Source: Minisyncoccota bacterium (lineage in GTDB: Bacteria > Patescibacteriota > Minisyncoccia > JAHIHE01 > JAGLIN01). Taken from it: DNA of 36,286 bases. This document shows, in pieces, positions 1 to 8,848 of the stretch. A model generated the notes under the pieces. That model saw nothing but the letters and a program-made list of their open reading frames with translations, did not search any database and was not told where the DNA came from. A program made the position numbers and the translations under genes. The stretch covers positions 1 to 36,286 of the forward strand of contig JAGLID010000002.1 in NCBI GenBank assembly GCA_023143145.1, written 5' to 3'. How positions within the stretch are numbered: the first letter of the stretch is position 1; every line of letters begins with the position of its first letter.

Positions 1-44
1 TAGTTTTTCTATTTTTTGTAACGATTTTTTCGTCATAATATATT

Positions 45-2057
45 CTATTTTTTATCAATCCTCAATTTCAAATCAAACACTTTTCCCTTATCTTTTTTAA
101 TAAACAAAATAGATGCTTCTTGAAAAACTTTTTCAACTCCGTCTTGGGAGTTGGCGAAAGAATAAATCGGAACAATAAACACATCCGCTTCGCTAAAATC
201 AAATTGGAGATATATATTTTTAAACTGATCAGCGATTTTCAAACTTTTTATTTTTCTTAATTTTATTTTTCTCTTCAAATCCATTTCTCTTTCTTTACTA
301 TAAATTTTTACATACCTCATTGACTCAAAAAATAGATTAAATTCCGTCGCAAAATTATATTTTTTTAATATATCATCATTTTGGAAATTATATTTTATAT
401 TCATTCCAGCATTCAGTCCCATCTTAATTCTTTTTGTGAATTCTAAATCTTTACCCTCGTATTTATAATCCAACGAGACAAATTTTTCTTGTTTTTCAAA
501 GGACGATTTATAAACATCATGAGAAAGAGTTTTGAATTTTTGCTGTTTGTTGAAATTATCTAAAGTTATTTTTTTATCCAAAAGATGATCAACTAAACTC
601 AACCGTTCATATTTATCATAGATAATTTCTTGTTTTTTGAATATTTTTCCTTTTCTTGTTTTTGCATTCTTACCTTTTATTTTTGAATGATACGATTCTT
701 CTTTTCTTGTGATTGTGTTTAGCAAATTGAAATTTCTATCTTTGAAACTTAGCTCCAAAAGAGTTCCGCCTTTATCTGAAAAAGAAGAAATTATGCGTTT
801 GTTTTTTATAATTGTTTCTGAAAGACCATCAAAATCAAAATCAGCTTTTTGAATTATTAAAGAATTTTTTTCATATTTATCATCCAATTTCTTTTCCGCT
901 TTTATTAAATTTTCATAGATTGCAGCCCTGATATTGCCATAATAAAATCCGCCAAACAAACCATGCCAATATCCACAATTGCACTGAGCTTTATAAAGGT
1001 CTTGAAATATTTCTTTGTCTTTCTTATAAGTCGTCTTTTTATGAATACTGTCGCTTAAATAAAGCATCTTCTTGTGCATATAATTCACGCGAGGATATTT
1101 GACGAAAAAATTCCGGAAAAATCCCGCCCTCAAATAATTTCTTAATTTTCCATAATCAGAAAATTTTTTCAAACGGTCTTTCAACTCCCTGTAATATAAA
1201 AATTGCTTCGGAGCCATCGTCCATTCATCCATTTCCGGATATGAAGAAGTGGGTAAATATATTAAACCTTTTGGTTTAAATTTTTTCAATGCATCTGAAG
1301 TAGTAATAGATTCAATTGATTTTTGATTTTTCAAAAGCAAACTGAAAAACTTTTTTAGCCATTCTTTCGTATAAACCCAATCATATGTCCAAGGCCATGA
1401 ACCAAATTTTTCTCCGTCATCAAAAAAGGTAACCAAAACATCTTCTTTTTGTGAAAAGCTTTTTATGAGAGCCACTGTTTCTTCAGCCTTTGAAAATGGA
1501 ATCTTAAATCGAAGAGTTTTATTTATCGGAAAAACCGCAATTGACTTCGCGTCATTTTCCGTTGTGTAATATCCCGTTAATTCCTTTTCGCAGACGCCCG
1601 CAGAGCGAAAATGAACATCATCTAAAAAAGTATATTTGAGTCCTGCCCTTGAAATGATGCTTGCCAATTGCGGTTCCCAAATACGCTCTGCCAACCACAT
1701 TCCCGCTGGCGCTTTACCAAACTCTTTTTTCACAAAATCATTCATCAAACGAATTTGAGCAAGTTTATCTCTATTAGAAACAATAGGAAGAATGGGTTCG
1801 TAATATGCTCCTCCTGTAATTTCAATTTGTCCCTTGTCAGACATTTCTTTCAGATCTTTTATGTATTGCGGTTTATTTTCCACAATCCAATCATAAAGCG
1901 GTCCACTCGTATGGATATTACATTTTATATCCGGAAATTCTTTTAAAATTTCAAGAAACGGATAATAACAATCCTCAAAAACCTTATTAAAAACAAACGA
2001 ATCATTTCCTACCGGCTGATGATTATGTATTCCGAATATAAAATATACTTTTGACAT
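45..2057 (-). CDS. GH57 family alpha-glucan enzyme (4-alpha-glucanotransferase / alpha-amylase type)
   Basis: This 670-residue protein is a family 57 glycoside hydrolase, a retaining enzyme that cleaves or transfers alpha-1,4-glucan chains. The family signatures appear in order: HNHQP at residues 11-15, GGAYYEP at 82-88, WLAERIWEP at 121-129 with candidate nucleophile Glu124, FFDDGEKFG at 211-219 with candidate acid/base Asp214, and a YWHGLFGG segment in the middle of the protein. The two catalytic positions lie within a residue of those known for the Thermococcus litoralis 4-alpha-glucanotransferase (E123, D214), and the long C-terminal half matches the beta-sandwich expected for that subfamily. 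There is no signal peptide, so it is probably cytoplasmic. It likely trims or rearranges glycogen with the glycogen synthase at 15.8-18.3 kb. The start has no Shine-Dalgarno sequence. Transferase versus hydrolase activity cannot be decided from sequence alone. Confidence 0.9.
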   Translation of the reverse strand: MSKVYFIFGIHNHQPVGNDSFVFNKVFEDCYYPFLEILKEFPDIKCNIHTSGPLYDWIVENKPQYIKDLKEMSDKGQIEITGGAYYEPILPIVSNRDKLAQIRLMNDFVKKEFGKAPAGMWLAERIWEPQLASIISRAGLKYTFLDDVHFRSAGVCEKELTGYYTTENDAKSIAVFPINKTLRFKIPFSKAEETVALIKSFSQKEDVLVTFFDDGEKFGSWPWTYDWVYTKEWLKKFFSLLLKNQKSIESITTSDALKKFKPKGLIYLPTSSYPEMDEWTMAPKQFLYYRELKDRLKKFSDYGKLRNYLRAGFFRNFFVKYPRVNYMHKKMLYLSDSIHKKTTYKKDKEIFQDLYKAQCNCGYWHGLFGGFYYGNIRAAIYENLIKAEKKLDDKYEKNSLIIQKADFDFDGLSETIIKNKRIISSFSDKGGTLLELSFKDRNFNLLNTITRKEESYHSKIKGKNAKTRKGKIFKKQEIIYDKYERLSLVDHLLDKKITLDNFNKQQKFKTLSHDVYKSSFEKQEKFVSLDYKYEGKDLEFTKRIKMGLNAGMNIKYNFQNDDILKKYNFATEFNLFFESMRYVKIYSKEREMDLKRKIKLRKIKSLKIADQFKNIYLQFDFSEADVFIVPIYSFANSQDGVEKVFQEASILFIKKDKGKVFDLKLRIDKK

Positions 2058-2106
2058 GATTGATTTTATTTAATTATTACCGATAATAATGCTGCTATTT
2101 TTTAAC

Positions 2107-3699
2107 TTAATCTTTGAGACAGCGTATAGATCTACCATACTCCCTGTTTGCTGCTATTCTTAAAATTCTAGATTCGTCCGAACGAATAAAACGATACCAT
2201 GTTTTATCTCCATAAACAGAAGAAGACCAAAATCCTGCATATCTGCCCCAACTATGAATTGTACCGTATTTGTCTATATCACGATATCCTGCGAAAGGAG
2301 CATCAAATCCACTAGAACCATTTATTCTAATTTTTGTACCCGCAGAACCACAACCCCATCCTGTTCTATTTTGACTACAAGCTTGTCCCTCGTCTTTTAA
2401 ATAATTTTCTAAAACAAACCACTCTAAATCCTCAGGAATATGCCAGCCATTAGGACAAATACCTTGTGCACCTTCTTTCATTAAACCATCCATTGCAGTA
2501 TTCCAATCATAAAGTCCTCCATCATTATTACAAGAACTTGCATTATCATTTAAGCAATAACGAACAATTTTTTCTCCTTCTGGATTTTTTGTGACTTTCA
2601 AATTTTCTTTCATCCAACATTGCTCTCCAATTTTTACAGTGTTATAAATGTTACCATCAACATCTTCGATAATAGAATCACCGCAAGAAAATATTTCTTT
2701 GTCTTTTTCTATAAATCTAAAAGTAGAAAGAATAGGATTTATAATTTCTTGAATAGCATTTTTTCTATCATTAATATTTCCATTATTATTTGCAAAATAA
2801 TCTAAACTTAACTGTAAAACATCTTGATTTAATTGAATTAATACAACTTCACTATTACCAACACCTTCTTGGTAAAAATACTTGTAGCCCAAATGATCTC
2901 CAATGTCTATCTTTTCCATTTCAACGTCAGAAATATTTGGATCTAAATTATAATTTTTCTTGATATTTATTGCAAAATATATTTCTTCTTTTACATTTTT
3001 TAAAACTAATAAACCAGAAGAATAATTGGAGGTTTTCCAATCTTCTGGATACTGAAGCTCAAAACCATATTCCTCATTCCTATAAGTTTGCCAACTAGCA
3101 ATATTGGGAAGTTCTTTTTCACTAATTTTTACTAATTTATTTTCTTTCAGTTCGTATTCAAAAACTTTTCTCAAGGTTGGACAACAACCTTCATCTCTTG
3201 GCCCGTGCATAATCATATCAATTATTATTTTTCCATCTTTTATTTCCAACGAATTGAATATAGTCCTATCGCCTAAATTCTCAGACGCAATTTGAAACGG
3301 CTCGCCATTCCTATCAAGAACAATAGTGAGCTCATAAAAATGTCCTGTGCCACCACTTGAACTATCAAGAATTACTACTGCATCATTTTTTCCATCATTA
3401 TCAAAATCTCCAAAAACAATCCTCTCGTCAAAAATGCCAACATAATTTTCTGAAGCAGTGTCAGAAAATGTTTCAACATAAGACCCGTCTGTAAGTTTAT
3501 ATTTTTTATCACCAGAACCAAAACTATATTCAAAATTCTTTATTTCTTCAACATCTAATATTTTTACATTTTTTTCTTCTAAAGTATTGCTCGATTTGTT
3601 TTTTGCTAAAAAAATAAGACCAAACAAAGTCACAAATAGAAGAGTTATTATTATCACTAATATTATCTTTGGTGCATTAATTGTTTTTTGTTTTTCCAT
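2107..3699 (-). CDS. Membrane-anchored protein with C-terminal FISUMP domain
   Basis: The 530-residue protein begins with a short positively charged tail and one hydrophobic segment (about residues 12-31), so it is probably anchored with the rest outside the membrane. Three regions follow. Residues about 60-190 contain FGDFDNDGKNDAVVIL and resemble modules found in exported bacterial lipoproteins. Residues about 205-330 start with YGFELQYPEDW, a PsbP-like opening. Residues about 340-530 match the Fibrobacter succinogenes major paralogous (FISUMP) domain, with IGEQCWMKENL, CPNGWHIP, FWSSS and a final RSIRCLKD, and with several cysteines that could form disulfides. The function of FISUMP domains is not established beyond a surface or exported location. 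The gene lies between the GH57 gene and the glycosyltransferase pair on the same strand, but with only A/T spacers. Confidence 0.75.
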   Translation of the reverse strand: MEKQKTINAPKIILVIIITLLFVTLFGLIFLAKNKSSNTLEEKNVKILDVEEIKNFEYSFGSGDKKYKLTDGSYVETFSDTASENYVGIFDERIVFGDFDNDGKNDAVVILDSSSGGTGHFYELTIVLDRNGEPFQIASENLGDRTIFNSLEIKDGKIIIDMIMHGPRDEGCCPTLRKVFEYELKENKLVKISEKELPNIASWQTYRNEEYGFELQYPEDWKTSNYSSGLLVLKNVKEEIYFAINIKKNYNLDPNISDVEMEKIDIGDHLGYKYFYQEGVGNSEVVLIQLNQDVLQLSLDYFANNNGNINDRKNAIQEIINPILSTFRFIEKDKEIFSCGDSIIEDVDGNIYNTVKIGEQCWMKENLKVTKNPEGEKIVRYCLNDNASSCNNDGGLYDWNTAMDGLMKEGAQGICPNGWHIPEDLEWFVLENYLKDEGQACSQNRTGWGCGSAGTKIRINGSSGFDAPFAGYRDIDKYGTIHSWGRYAGFWSSSVYGDKTWYRFIRSDESRILRIAANREYGRSIRCLKD

Positions 3700-3762
3700 A
3701 TTTTTTTAATTAAGTTAAACTAATATAAAACCGATAGCACTTACTTGTTGTTAAAAACTTTA

Positions 3763-4845
3763 TTATTTCTTAAAATTCTCAATCGCCCTTTTATAAACTC
3801 TCTCATATCCATCAACCATTTTTTCAACCGAAAAATATTTTTCAACATGAGCCCTGCATTGCGTTCTGTCTATTTCCCCCACTCTTCTAACGGCCTTCGC
3901 CATCTCTTTGAAATTTTCAACAATAAAACCAGTCTTTCCGTCTTTAACAATTTCAGGCACAGCTGCACCATTAAATCCGATAACAGGAGTTCCGCACGCC
4001 ATTGCTTCAATCATAATCAACCCAAACGGCTCTTCCCATTGTAACGGAACCAAAATCCCTTTAGCTCCACCCAAAAGTTTATTCCTTTGAAATGGGTTCA
4101 CAACTCCGACATATTCTATTTGTCCTTTTTTCAGATACGGCTCAATTTCCTCTTCAAAATATTTCTCACAATATTTGTAGCTTCCAGCTAATTTCAATTT
4201 TACCCTCGCTCTTCTGGCAGCCCGAACCGCCAAATGAGCTCCTTTGTTCGGAGTAATATAGCCCAAATATAAAAAATAGTCTTGAGAATCTTTTTTAAAT
4301 TTGAATTCTTCCAGGTCAATTCCATTATGAACAACAGTTCCGCTATCTTGCATAAAAGCATTCTTTTTCTGATTTCTGCTAACAAATACATGCTGCATTC
4401 TTCTATATCTCGCTCTACTATCTTTTAGATATTTGTCTTGAATACTTTTCTTCGGCAGATATTTTTTTGGAATCTTATGAATTGGACTATGTATAGTTTC
4501 AACGAGTGGAATCTTAATCAAATTTGTAAAATAATACGCAACTTGTCCAAGGTGCGTATGAATTACATCAAATTCCTTTTCCATATCAATTGCTTTTGTA
4601 AGTGCTGTCATTGAGTATTCTGTTCCTCCCCATCCAAATAATCTTTTTTTCGCTGCAGGATATGGTAAAACATCAATTAGTCTTGCGCTTGTTTTAGAAT
4701 CAGCAGTAGCAAAAAGCGTAACATCATGTCCGCGTTTAACAAGCTCTTCCGTTAAATAATGAACAACATACTCAAGCCCGTTTTTCCCTTTTGGTGGCAC
4801 AGACTCTTGAAGCGAAACAACTTGCGCGATTCTTAGTTTTTTCAT
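3763..4845 (-). CDS. GT4 family glycosyltransferase (second of a tandem pair)
   Basis: This 360-residue protein has the two-Rossmann-domain GT-B fold of family 4 glycosyltransferases. The N-terminus MKKLRIAQVV starts the acceptor domain. YLGYITPNKGAHLAV (about 193-207) starts the nucleotide-sugar domain, and EPFGLIMIE (272-280) is the EX7E donor-binding motif, followed by AMACGTPVIGF. It probably transfers a sugar from an activated donor onto a glycan, lipid or protein acceptor in the cytoplasm. The gene begins directly after the TAA stop of its paralogue with zero spacing, so translation is probably coupled by reinitiation. The two proteins share the MKKLRIAQ start, the loop after it and the EX7E region, which points to local duplication. 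Donor and acceptor cannot be assigned. Confidence 0.88.
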   Translation of the reverse strand: MKKLRIAQVVSLQESVPPKGKNGLEYVVHYLTEELVKRGHDVTLFATADSKTSARLIDVLPYPAAKKRLFGWGGTEYSMTALTKAIDMEKEFDVIHTHLGQVAYYFTNLIKIPLVETIHSPIHKIPKKYLPKKSIQDKYLKDSRARYRRMQHVFVSRNQKKNAFMQDSGTVVHNGIDLEEFKFKKDSQDYFLYLGYITPNKGAHLAVRAARRARVKLKLAGSYKYCEKYFEEEIEPYLKKGQIEYVGVVNPFQRNKLLGGAKGILVPLQWEEPFGLIMIEAMACGTPVIGFNGAAVPEIVKDGKTGFIVENFKEMAKAVRRVGEIDRTQCRAHVEKYFSVEKMVDGYERVYKRAIENFKK

Positions 4846-5904
4846 TTATTTATTTTTAATTATTTTCTCATAAACCGCTTCATAATTATCAACCATTTTT
4901 TCAATTGTAAACTTTTTCTCCACATGTGCTCGACAATTTTCTCTTTTAATTTTATCTATATTCTTAATTGCATTAATCATTTCTTTTTCATTTTTGACAA
5001 CAAAACCAGTCTTCCCGTTTTTGACAACTTCAGAAACTGAACCACGATTAAAAGCAATGACAGGTGTTCCACAAGCCATGGCTTCTGCCATCACAAGACC
5101 AAAAGGTTCTTCCCAGCGAATTGGAAATAGCAAAGCCTTAGCATTTGAAAAATATTTGATTTTTTGCTTTTCGGAAACCTCTCCGACATATTTAATATTT
5201 TTCCCATCAATTTTTGATTTTATTTCTGCAAAATATTCTTCATCAGACTTACAGGTTATATTGCCCGCAATGATTAGTTTTTGTTTTATTTTTCTAGCAA
5301 CTTCAACTGCCTCGGCCAAACCTTTACCATGATGAATTCTACCCAACCAAAAAAAGTAATCTTTATACTTTGGACTAAATTTGAGTTTATCAACATCAAT
5401 TCCATTATAAACATTATCAACAAAATTAAATTTTATATCTGTGTGCATTCTCTGATTCAAACTAATACTGATAAAATTTGTTTTTTTGGCAAAATATTTA
5501 TATGCGATATATTCATCTGATTCTTTTGATTTCACAGTGGGGAGAACATTGTGCAAAGTTGTCACAACTGGAGTTTTTGTTCCTTGCGTAAAAAACATAG
5601 CATTATCTCCCGCATGATTGTGAATGACATCAAATTGATCAGCAAGTCGAAAGGCATTGGAAACATTAATCAAGTTCTGCGACCGGTGATACCAATCAAC
5701 ATTCATTTCAATAAGTGACTTTGGAAAAACTGAATTAAGCTTTGCCTTTGTCTTTGAATTTCCACTAGCAAAAAGCGTAACACTATGTCCCCTTCGCACC
5801 AGCTCATTGATAATTTTTTCCATCATAATCTCAATCCCTCCATATTTCTTCGGTGGCACTGGTTCCCACAACGGAGCAATTTGCGCAATTCGTAGTTTTT
5901 TCAT
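4846..5904 (-). CDS. GT4 family glycosyltransferase (first of a tandem pair)
   Basis: This 352-residue GT-B glycosyltransferase is the upstream member of the pair. The N-terminus MKKLRIAQIAPLWEPVPPKK followed by YGGIE is typical of GT4 enzymes, where a glycine-rich loop contacts the acceptor. FDVIHNHAGD (91-100), WLGRIHHGKG (186-195) and the EX7E motif EPFGLVMAE (266-274) are all present, so it looks catalytically intact. It has no membrane segment. Its stop codon is immediately followed by the ATG of the next gene. Upstream lies a 520-base non-coding region, so the pair is probably transcribed from there. The likely role is consecutive sugar additions in surface glycan or glycolipid assembly. 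This is inferred from the pairing and not from substrate-specific residues. Confidence 0.88.
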   Translation of the reverse strand: MKKLRIAQIAPLWEPVPPKKYGGIEIMMEKIINELVRRGHSVTLFASGNSKTKAKLNSVFPKSLIEMNVDWYHRSQNLINVSNAFRLADQFDVIHNHAGDNAMFFTQGTKTPVVTTLHNVLPTVKSKESDEYIAYKYFAKKTNFISISLNQRMHTDIKFNFVDNVYNGIDVDKLKFSPKYKDYFFWLGRIHHGKGLAEAVEVARKIKQKLIIAGNITCKSDEEYFAEIKSKIDGKNIKYVGEVSEKQKIKYFSNAKALLFPIRWEEPFGLVMAEAMACGTPVIAFNRGSVSEVVKNGKTGFVVKNEKEMINAIKNIDKIKRENCRAHVEKKFTIEKMVDNYEAVYEKIIKNK

Positions 5905-6143
5905 TTTGTTTATTTAATATTTTTCAAAACTTGATTTATTTAATTCAACAAACTTTTAATGTTTTTAATTTTCGATTAGTAACTTTCATATATACTCATA
6001 TTGTTCTTATATTAACATGTTATAGAAGTTCTTGCACATACCTTATATCTGAACGAATGGAATATCACATCTTATTTTATTTTATCATTTTTAAGAGTAA
6101 ATTCAAAGGTTTTAACACATTTTTTACTATTAATTTTCCAAAG

Positions 6144-6171
6144 TTTGTCATTCTGAGCTTGACTCAGAATC
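6144..6171. repeat. Dispersed hairpin repeat (TTTGTCATTCTGAG type)
   Basis: The sequence TTTGTCATTCTGAGCTTGA is followed by CTCAGAATC, giving an 8-bp perfect stem (ATTCTGAG / CTCAGAAT) around a 5-base loop. The left 19 bases match 17 of 19 bases of the left arm of the inverted repeat at 33779-33853. Degenerate relatives occur at 8522-8535 and 34788-34800. Such motifs are common intergenic palindromes in bacteria. It lies in the 5905-6424 gap between a minus-strand gene and a plus-strand gene. The only other structure I see in that gap is the 128-bp repeat. Confidence 0.65.
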
Positions 6172-6223
6172 TTTAATCAATTACAACTAATCAATCCCAT
6201 AAATCACTGAATGTTCGTAACAT

Positions 6224-6351
6224 TTCTTTTAATTCAATAAAGTTTGTGCTATATTAATGATAGATAAATAGAACTAAATATTCGTATAATATACAAATAT
6301 CACTAATTAATTAAACGTTTATTCGTATATAAACGAGTTATATGAAATTTT
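6224..6351 (+). repeat. 128-bp direct repeat, copy 1 (upstream of hydrolase)
   Basis: This segment aligns without gaps to 8561-8688. I count 14 differences in 128 positions (about 89% identity), 12 of them transitions. It contains a 19-base palindrome with one mismatched pair (ATTCGTATAATATACAAAT, 6280-6298), which includes a perfect TATAAT. A stem-loop CGTTTAT / ATAAACG with a 6-base loop follows (about 6316-6335). It ends 73 bases before the hydrolase ATG. It could be a promoter/operator region shared with the downstream copy, or the end of a mobile cassette. Confidence 0.75.
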
Positions 6352-6424
6352 TATATTTGAGAAAAAAGAAAAAGAAAAGCCCCTTTAAGTAAATTATTTA
6401 AAACCTTAACCAATTAGTATTAAT

Positions 6425-7135
6425 ATGAGAGAGAAAACAGAACTAAAAACACAAGATGATTATATAATTTATGGCACTCTTGATTCAAATAATAATAAAA
6501 CATTATTAATTTTTGTTCATGGTTTTACTGGAGGCCAAGATGAACACCACTACCTCAATGCAGCTCCATTTTTTATTAAAAACAATTTTGATACATTCAG
6601 ATTTGACTTTTATTCCAGAAACAATAATACAAGACCATTAGCAGAAAGTTCTATCACATCTCATTCAAAAGATCTGAAATTAATAATTGATAATTTCAAA
6701 GATAAATATGATGAATTGATTTTGATTGGGCATAGTTTCGGTCCACTAGTTATTTTGAGCACTGATTTATCAGATATTTCAAAATTAATTCTATGGGATC
6801 CAACTACCCCATTTAAAAATATTAAAGACAAAAATGCATCATTTGATTCAAGTCTGAATAAGTACATATTTCATTGGGGCATGGATTTTCTTGTTAGTAA
6901 GCAAATGGTTGATGAGTGGATGTCTGCAGATTTGAATTCTTTAGTTGAAAAATTATCAATTCCATGTAAAATTATATTTGCTGGAGATTGTAATAAACAT
7001 AAATTGTGGAAGTCGTATTTACCCAAATTTAAAGTAAAACATGAATCTGTAATTATAGAAGGTGCAACTCATGGTTTTATAGAAGAAGGAACTGAACAAA
7101 AATTATTTGAAGAAACATTAAAGTGGATTAAATAG
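6425..7135 (+). CDS. Alpha/beta hydrolase
   Basis: This 236-residue protein has the serine alpha/beta-hydrolase fold. LLIFVHGFTGG (27-37) holds the oxyanion-hole strand and loop, GHSFG (102-106) is the nucleophile elbow with Ser104, AGDCN carries the candidate acid Asp188, and GATHGF supplies His216, so the triad is complete. The segment between about 128 and 178 forms a short lid. It most resembles small esterases or acyl-peptide-type hydrolases, but the substrate is unknown. There is no signal peptide. The start sits behind an A/T leader with no Shine-Dalgarno, just after repeat copy 1. It is followed on the same strand by a dehydrogenase-like gene, and the two form the cargo between the 128-bp repeats. 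Confidence 0.82.
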   Translation: MREKTELKTQDDYIIYGTLDSNNNKTLLIFVHGFTGGQDEHHYLNAAPFFIKNNFDTFRFDFYSRNNNTRPLAESSITSHSKDLKLIIDNFKDKYDELILIGHSFGPLVILSTDLSDISKLILWDPTTPFKNIKDKNASFDSSLNKYIFHWGMDFLVSKQMVDEWMSADLNSLVEKLSIPCKIIFAGDCNKHKLWKSYLPKFKVKHESVIIEGATHGFIEEGTEQKLFEETLKWIK

Positions 7136-7230
7136 AACGGGTCTTTTTTCTAAATATTGACTCACTACGCTCGAAATTAATAATCGTCTCAAATATAAAA
7201 ACTCAAGGGGGCGCTGCGCTTTCACTCCAC

Positions 7231-7247
7231 TTCGTTTCGTTTCGTTC
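7231..7247. repeat. TTCGT pentanucleotide tandem repeat
   Basis: Three and a half copies of TTCGT occur in a 167-base spacer that otherwise contains CACTACGCTCGA-like and GGGGGCGCTGCGC strings. This spacer is GC-richer than the flanking genes and may be remnant intergenic repeat sequence. Confidence 0.6.
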
Positions 7248-7302
7248 ACCCTCATATAACAAGGGATAAAAAGTATTTAATATAGTAAAATTTAATTTAA
7301 GT

Positions 7303-8208
7303 ATGATAAAAATAGTAGTTTCAAAAGATTCAGGTTTAAACTCTGATGAAATAAAAAGGTTAGAAAAATTAGGTAATTTAACAATCTATGAAAATTTACC
7401 TAAGACTTATGATGAATGGGTTGAAAGGTGTAAAGGTGCAGATGTTATTTGTTCTGGAAAATTTGGTTTAAAACAAAGGTATCAAGAATTAAATAATGTT
7501 TTTATTTCTCTCCCATTTATTGGAGTTGGTTTTTTTGATAAAGAAATATTAAAAAAGAATAATATTACAGTTGCTAACTCTCCTGGTGCTAATAAAGATG
7601 GCGTTTCAGAATGGAATATCTTTATGTTATTAAATTTATTTCGAGAATTTTATAATGTGGTTAATGTTAAGGATATTCCTAGTAGAAAACCAACAATAAC
7701 AAAAAGCGTATTTGGAAAGTCAGTTTGTATTTTAGGTAAAGGAAACATTGGTTCAAAAGTTGGAAAAGTTTGTGAAGCTTTAGATATGAAAGTTAATTAT
7801 TTCAAAAGAGGAGATAATTTAATTAATTCAATAAGAAATGTAGATGTTGTAATTAATTGTTTAACTACAAATGAAACTACTTTAAATTTATTAGATGAAG
7901 AATTCTTTTTTTCATTTAAAAAAGGAGCATATTTTATTAATGTTTGTGACTATGTAATCTACGACATTGATGCTCTTATAAAATCTTTAGATGAAGGTCC
8001 TATTGAAAGGGTGGCTATTGATGCTATGGGCATACAAGTAGGAGATACTTCTGATTCTTTTTATCAAAAAATAGTTTCACATGAAAAAATATTATCAACT
8101 CCTCATATAGCTTGGGCTACAGATAAAAGTAGTCAGTTGGGAAATAAAATAATGATTGATAACATTGAAGCTTGGATTAACAAAAAATCAATTAATGTAA
8201 TCAATTAA
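7303..8208 (+). CDS. D-2-hydroxyacid dehydrogenase-like protein with altered active site
   Basis: This 301-residue protein has the two-domain architecture of NAD-dependent D-2-hydroxyacid dehydrogenases. GKGNIGSKVG (145-154) is the Rossmann GXGXXG loop. NSPGANKDGVSEW (92-104) corresponds to the family segment before the nucleotide domain, and TPHIA (266-270) carries the conserved catalytic His268. The segment normally reading N-x-x-R-G is here NVCDY (213-217), placing Asp216 where the substrate-binding arginine should be. The D-V-F-E-x-E-P stretch reads DAMGIQVGD, so the catalytic glutamate is also missing. It may have a changed substrate or be a non-oxidoreductase binding protein. It follows the hydrolase by 167 bases on the same strand and starts without a Shine-Dalgarno. 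Fold assignment is secure, activity is not. Confidence 0.8.
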   Translation: MIKIVVSKDSGLNSDEIKRLEKLGNLTIYENLPKTYDEWVERCKGADVICSGKFGLKQRYQELNNVFISLPFIGVGFFDKEILKKNNITVANSPGANKDGVSEWNIFMLLNLFREFYNVVNVKDIPSRKPTITKSVFGKSVCILGKGNIGSKVGKVCEALDMKVNYFKRGDNLINSIRNVDVVINCLTTNETTLNLLDEEFFFSFKKGAYFINVCDYVIYDIDALIKSLDEGPIERVAIDAMGIQVGDTSDSFYQKIVSHEKILSTPHIAWATDKSSQLGNKIMIDNIEAWINKKSINVIN

Positions 8209-8848
8209 TTATGGTGCCCCTTTTATTTCTTGTCTTTTATAGTTGCTTTGCTCCTATTATAGACACGGGCTTATTACTTACGACTCTGCGTCGCTCCACT
8301 CCTTGCCACGCCTTGCAGGCTTGAAACTGCGTTTTAGGTTGTCTAACACAAAATATAGAGAAAAATCTTGCTGATTTTTCCCAAATTTTCTTCACTTCGT
8401 TACAAAAACTTCTTTTATCCCCAATGTTAACTGAAATATATGTTTTTCTTTTCGGCTAATCCTCCCGAGACGGACAGGCGCCTAACTCCTAAAAAGGAAT
8501 TCAACAAATAATCATTTACAACTTAGAATGACATTTTTTGCTATCAATTTTCTCCAAAATTTCTGTTAATTCAGTGAAGTTTATGCTATATTGATGACAG
8601 ATGAATAAAACTAAATATTCGTATAATATACAAATATCACTAATCGATTAAACGTTTATTCGCATATAAGCAAGTTATAAGAAATTTTCCTTTTCTTTTT
8701 AGGGCTATCGCCCGATTGTTTTAAAAAATTTTAAAATTATTTTTCATTAATTGTAGAGGGGTATAAGATGTTTTCTCCGCTCCGCTAAAAAAACGATTTA
8801 TTTATAAGGGAAAAACGAATACAATATAACTATCCAATTTAACTAAGT
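8209..8848. other. 640-base non-coding region with repeats and hairpins
   Basis: I see no convincing gene here. It holds GC-rich strings around 8285-8340, a degenerate TTAGAATGACA motif (about 8522-8535) related to the repeat at 6144, the second 128-bp repeat (8561-8688), and a short hairpin GGGC-TATC-GCCC at 8702-8713 followed by a T-rich stretch. It separates the hydrolase/dehydrogenase cassette from the methyltransferase island. Confidence 0.6.
8561..8688 (+). repeat. 128-bp direct repeat, copy 2 (upstream of methyltransferase)
   Basis: This is the gap-free second copy of 6224-6351, offset by 2337 bases. The 19-base palindrome with TATAAT is unchanged. In the stem-loop, one of the changes converts a T-A pair to T-G and so keeps pairing, while the terminal C-G pair is lost. 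It ends 160 bases before the methyltransferase start, so both copies precede accessory plus-strand genes. Confidence 0.75.
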
